NCBI GenBank assembly: GCA_947259685.1
Contig: CAMYNC010000184.1
Location: forward strand, 1-6,440
From: an uncultured Desulfuromonadales bacterium
Lineage (GTDB): Bacteria > Desulfobacterota > Desulfuromonadia > Desulfuromonadales > Geopsychrobacteraceae
Reading direction: 5' to 3'
Length of the DNA: 6,440 nucleotides
The notes beneath the pieces were generated by a model. It made no database searches and was not told where the DNA came from. It saw nothing but the letters and a program-made list of their open reading frames with translations. Of the stretch, positions 6,069-6,440 are shown one piece after another (within the stretch, counting starts at the first letter, position 1; each line of letters starts with the position of its first letter). Position numbers and translations under genes: made by a program.

Positions 6069-6371
6069 ATGATTAGCGTACATCATTATCTGCTGTTGAG
6101 TGCCATCCTCTTCTGCATCGGCTGCTTCGGCGTGCTGACTCGGAAGAATGCCATCGTCATCTTCATGTGTATCGAAGTGATGCTCAACTCGGTCAATATG
6201 ACCTTTATTGCACTGTCACGGCACGTCGGCAACATGGACGGTCAGATCTTTGTCTTTTTTGTCATGACAGTTGCCGCGGCGGAAGCCGCTGTCGGCCTGG
6301 CACTGATGATCGCATTCTATCGCAACAAGGAATCGATCGAAGTCGACAATTTCAATATGCTCAAGTGGTGA
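6069..6371 (+). CDS. nuoK: NADH-quinone oxidoreductase subunit K (NuoK)
   Basis: Complete 100-residue membrane subunit, homologous to ND4L and distantly to MrpC of Na+/H+ antiporters; it contributes to a proton path in the membrane arm. Three helices lie at about residues 5-23, 28-50 and 59-84. The two membrane glutamates known from E. coli are both present at the same numbers: E36 in FMCIEVMLNSVN (32-43) and E72 in VAAAEAAVGLAL (68-79). The loop SRHVGNMDGQIFVFF (50-64) also matches the family. The C-terminus YRNKESIEVDNFNMLKW (84-100) is the usual short tail. Length equals the family norm of about 100. ATG 6069 has GGGAGA at 6057-6062. nuoL begins 43 bases after the TGA. Intact and ordinary. 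Confidence 0.97.
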   Translation: MISVHHYLLLSAILFCIGCFGVLTRKNAIVIFMCIEVMLNSVNMTFIALSRHVGNMDGQIFVFFVMTVAAAEAAVGLALMIAFYRNKESIEVDNFNMLKW

Positions 6372-6403
6372 TGTGATCCGCTTTCATGGGTATTTCAGCG
6401 AAT

Positions 6404-6408
6404 AGGAG
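6404..6408 (+). promoter_or_regulatory. Ribosome binding site of nuoL
   Basis: AGGAG with a 6-base spacer to ATG 6415. It supports that ATG, rather than the earlier ATG at 6386, as the start of the gene running off the end of the window. Confidence 0.7.
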
Positions 6409-6414
6409 AGTTTG

Positions 6415-6440
6415 ATGTACAGTAATCTGTGGCTCATCCC
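6415..6440 (+). CDS. nuoL: NADH-quinone oxidoreductase subunit L (NuoL), first codons only (partial)
   Basis: The frame reads MYSNLWLIP and runs off the window after eight full codons plus two bases. NuoL is the large antiporter-like proton-pumping subunit at the distal end of the complex I membrane arm (ND5 homologue). The call rests mainly on position: nuoL follows nuoK in most nuo operons. The hydrophobic start (LWLIP) is also in line with NuoL N-termini, and the start has a good ribosome binding site. The fragment is too short to identify by sequence alone. Confidence 0.75.

Overview
The window is two unrelated pieces of bacterial DNA joined near base 890-905. Bases 1 to about 895 are GC-rich (37, 37 and 46 G/C of 60 in three sampled rows) and look alphaproteobacterial, probably Rhizobiales-like. 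They hold the 3' end of secF, a complete Mth938/DUF498-domain gene (NDUFAF3-like), and the first ~110 codons of a squalene/phytoene synthase-family gene (NDUFAF6-like). The three genes are tightly packed on the + strand, in an order I recall as typical of alphaproteobacterial secDF loci.

From about base 899 to the end the DNA has lower GC (32, 32 and 29 of 60 in three sampled rows). It encodes a respiratory complex I operon in the order nuoF (3' part only), nuoG, nuoH, nuoI, nuoJ, nuoK and nuoL (first codons only). The proteins resemble those of Desulfuromonadales (Geobacter/Desulfuromonas/Pelobacter relatives). Supporting traits are a NuoF with a C-terminal 2x[4Fe-4S] ferredoxin extension, a cysteine-rich NuoG and a short 132-residue NuoI. 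This assignment comes from memory of the families, not from a search.

The two pieces meet inside one open frame (569-1453). It starts as the synthase-like protein and continues in frame as the last third of NuoF, without the NADH- and FMN-binding domains. A perfect 16-bp palindrome (872-887) lies immediately before the join. The simplest reading is a chimeric contig, clone or amplification product; a real recombination is possible but would leave complex I without its usual NADH entry subunit.

In the complex I part, NuoF and NuoG belong to the peripheral arm that passes electrons from NADH along iron-sulfur clusters. NuoI carries clusters N6a and N6b towards quinone. NuoH, with other subunits, forms the quinone chamber and joins it to the membrane arm. 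NuoJ, NuoK and NuoL belong to the proton-pumping membrane arm. Genes are separated by 18-78 bases, each has a plausible ribosome binding site, and no internal promoter or terminator was recognised, so G to L look like one transcription unit. There is no gene-free stretch over 300 bases.
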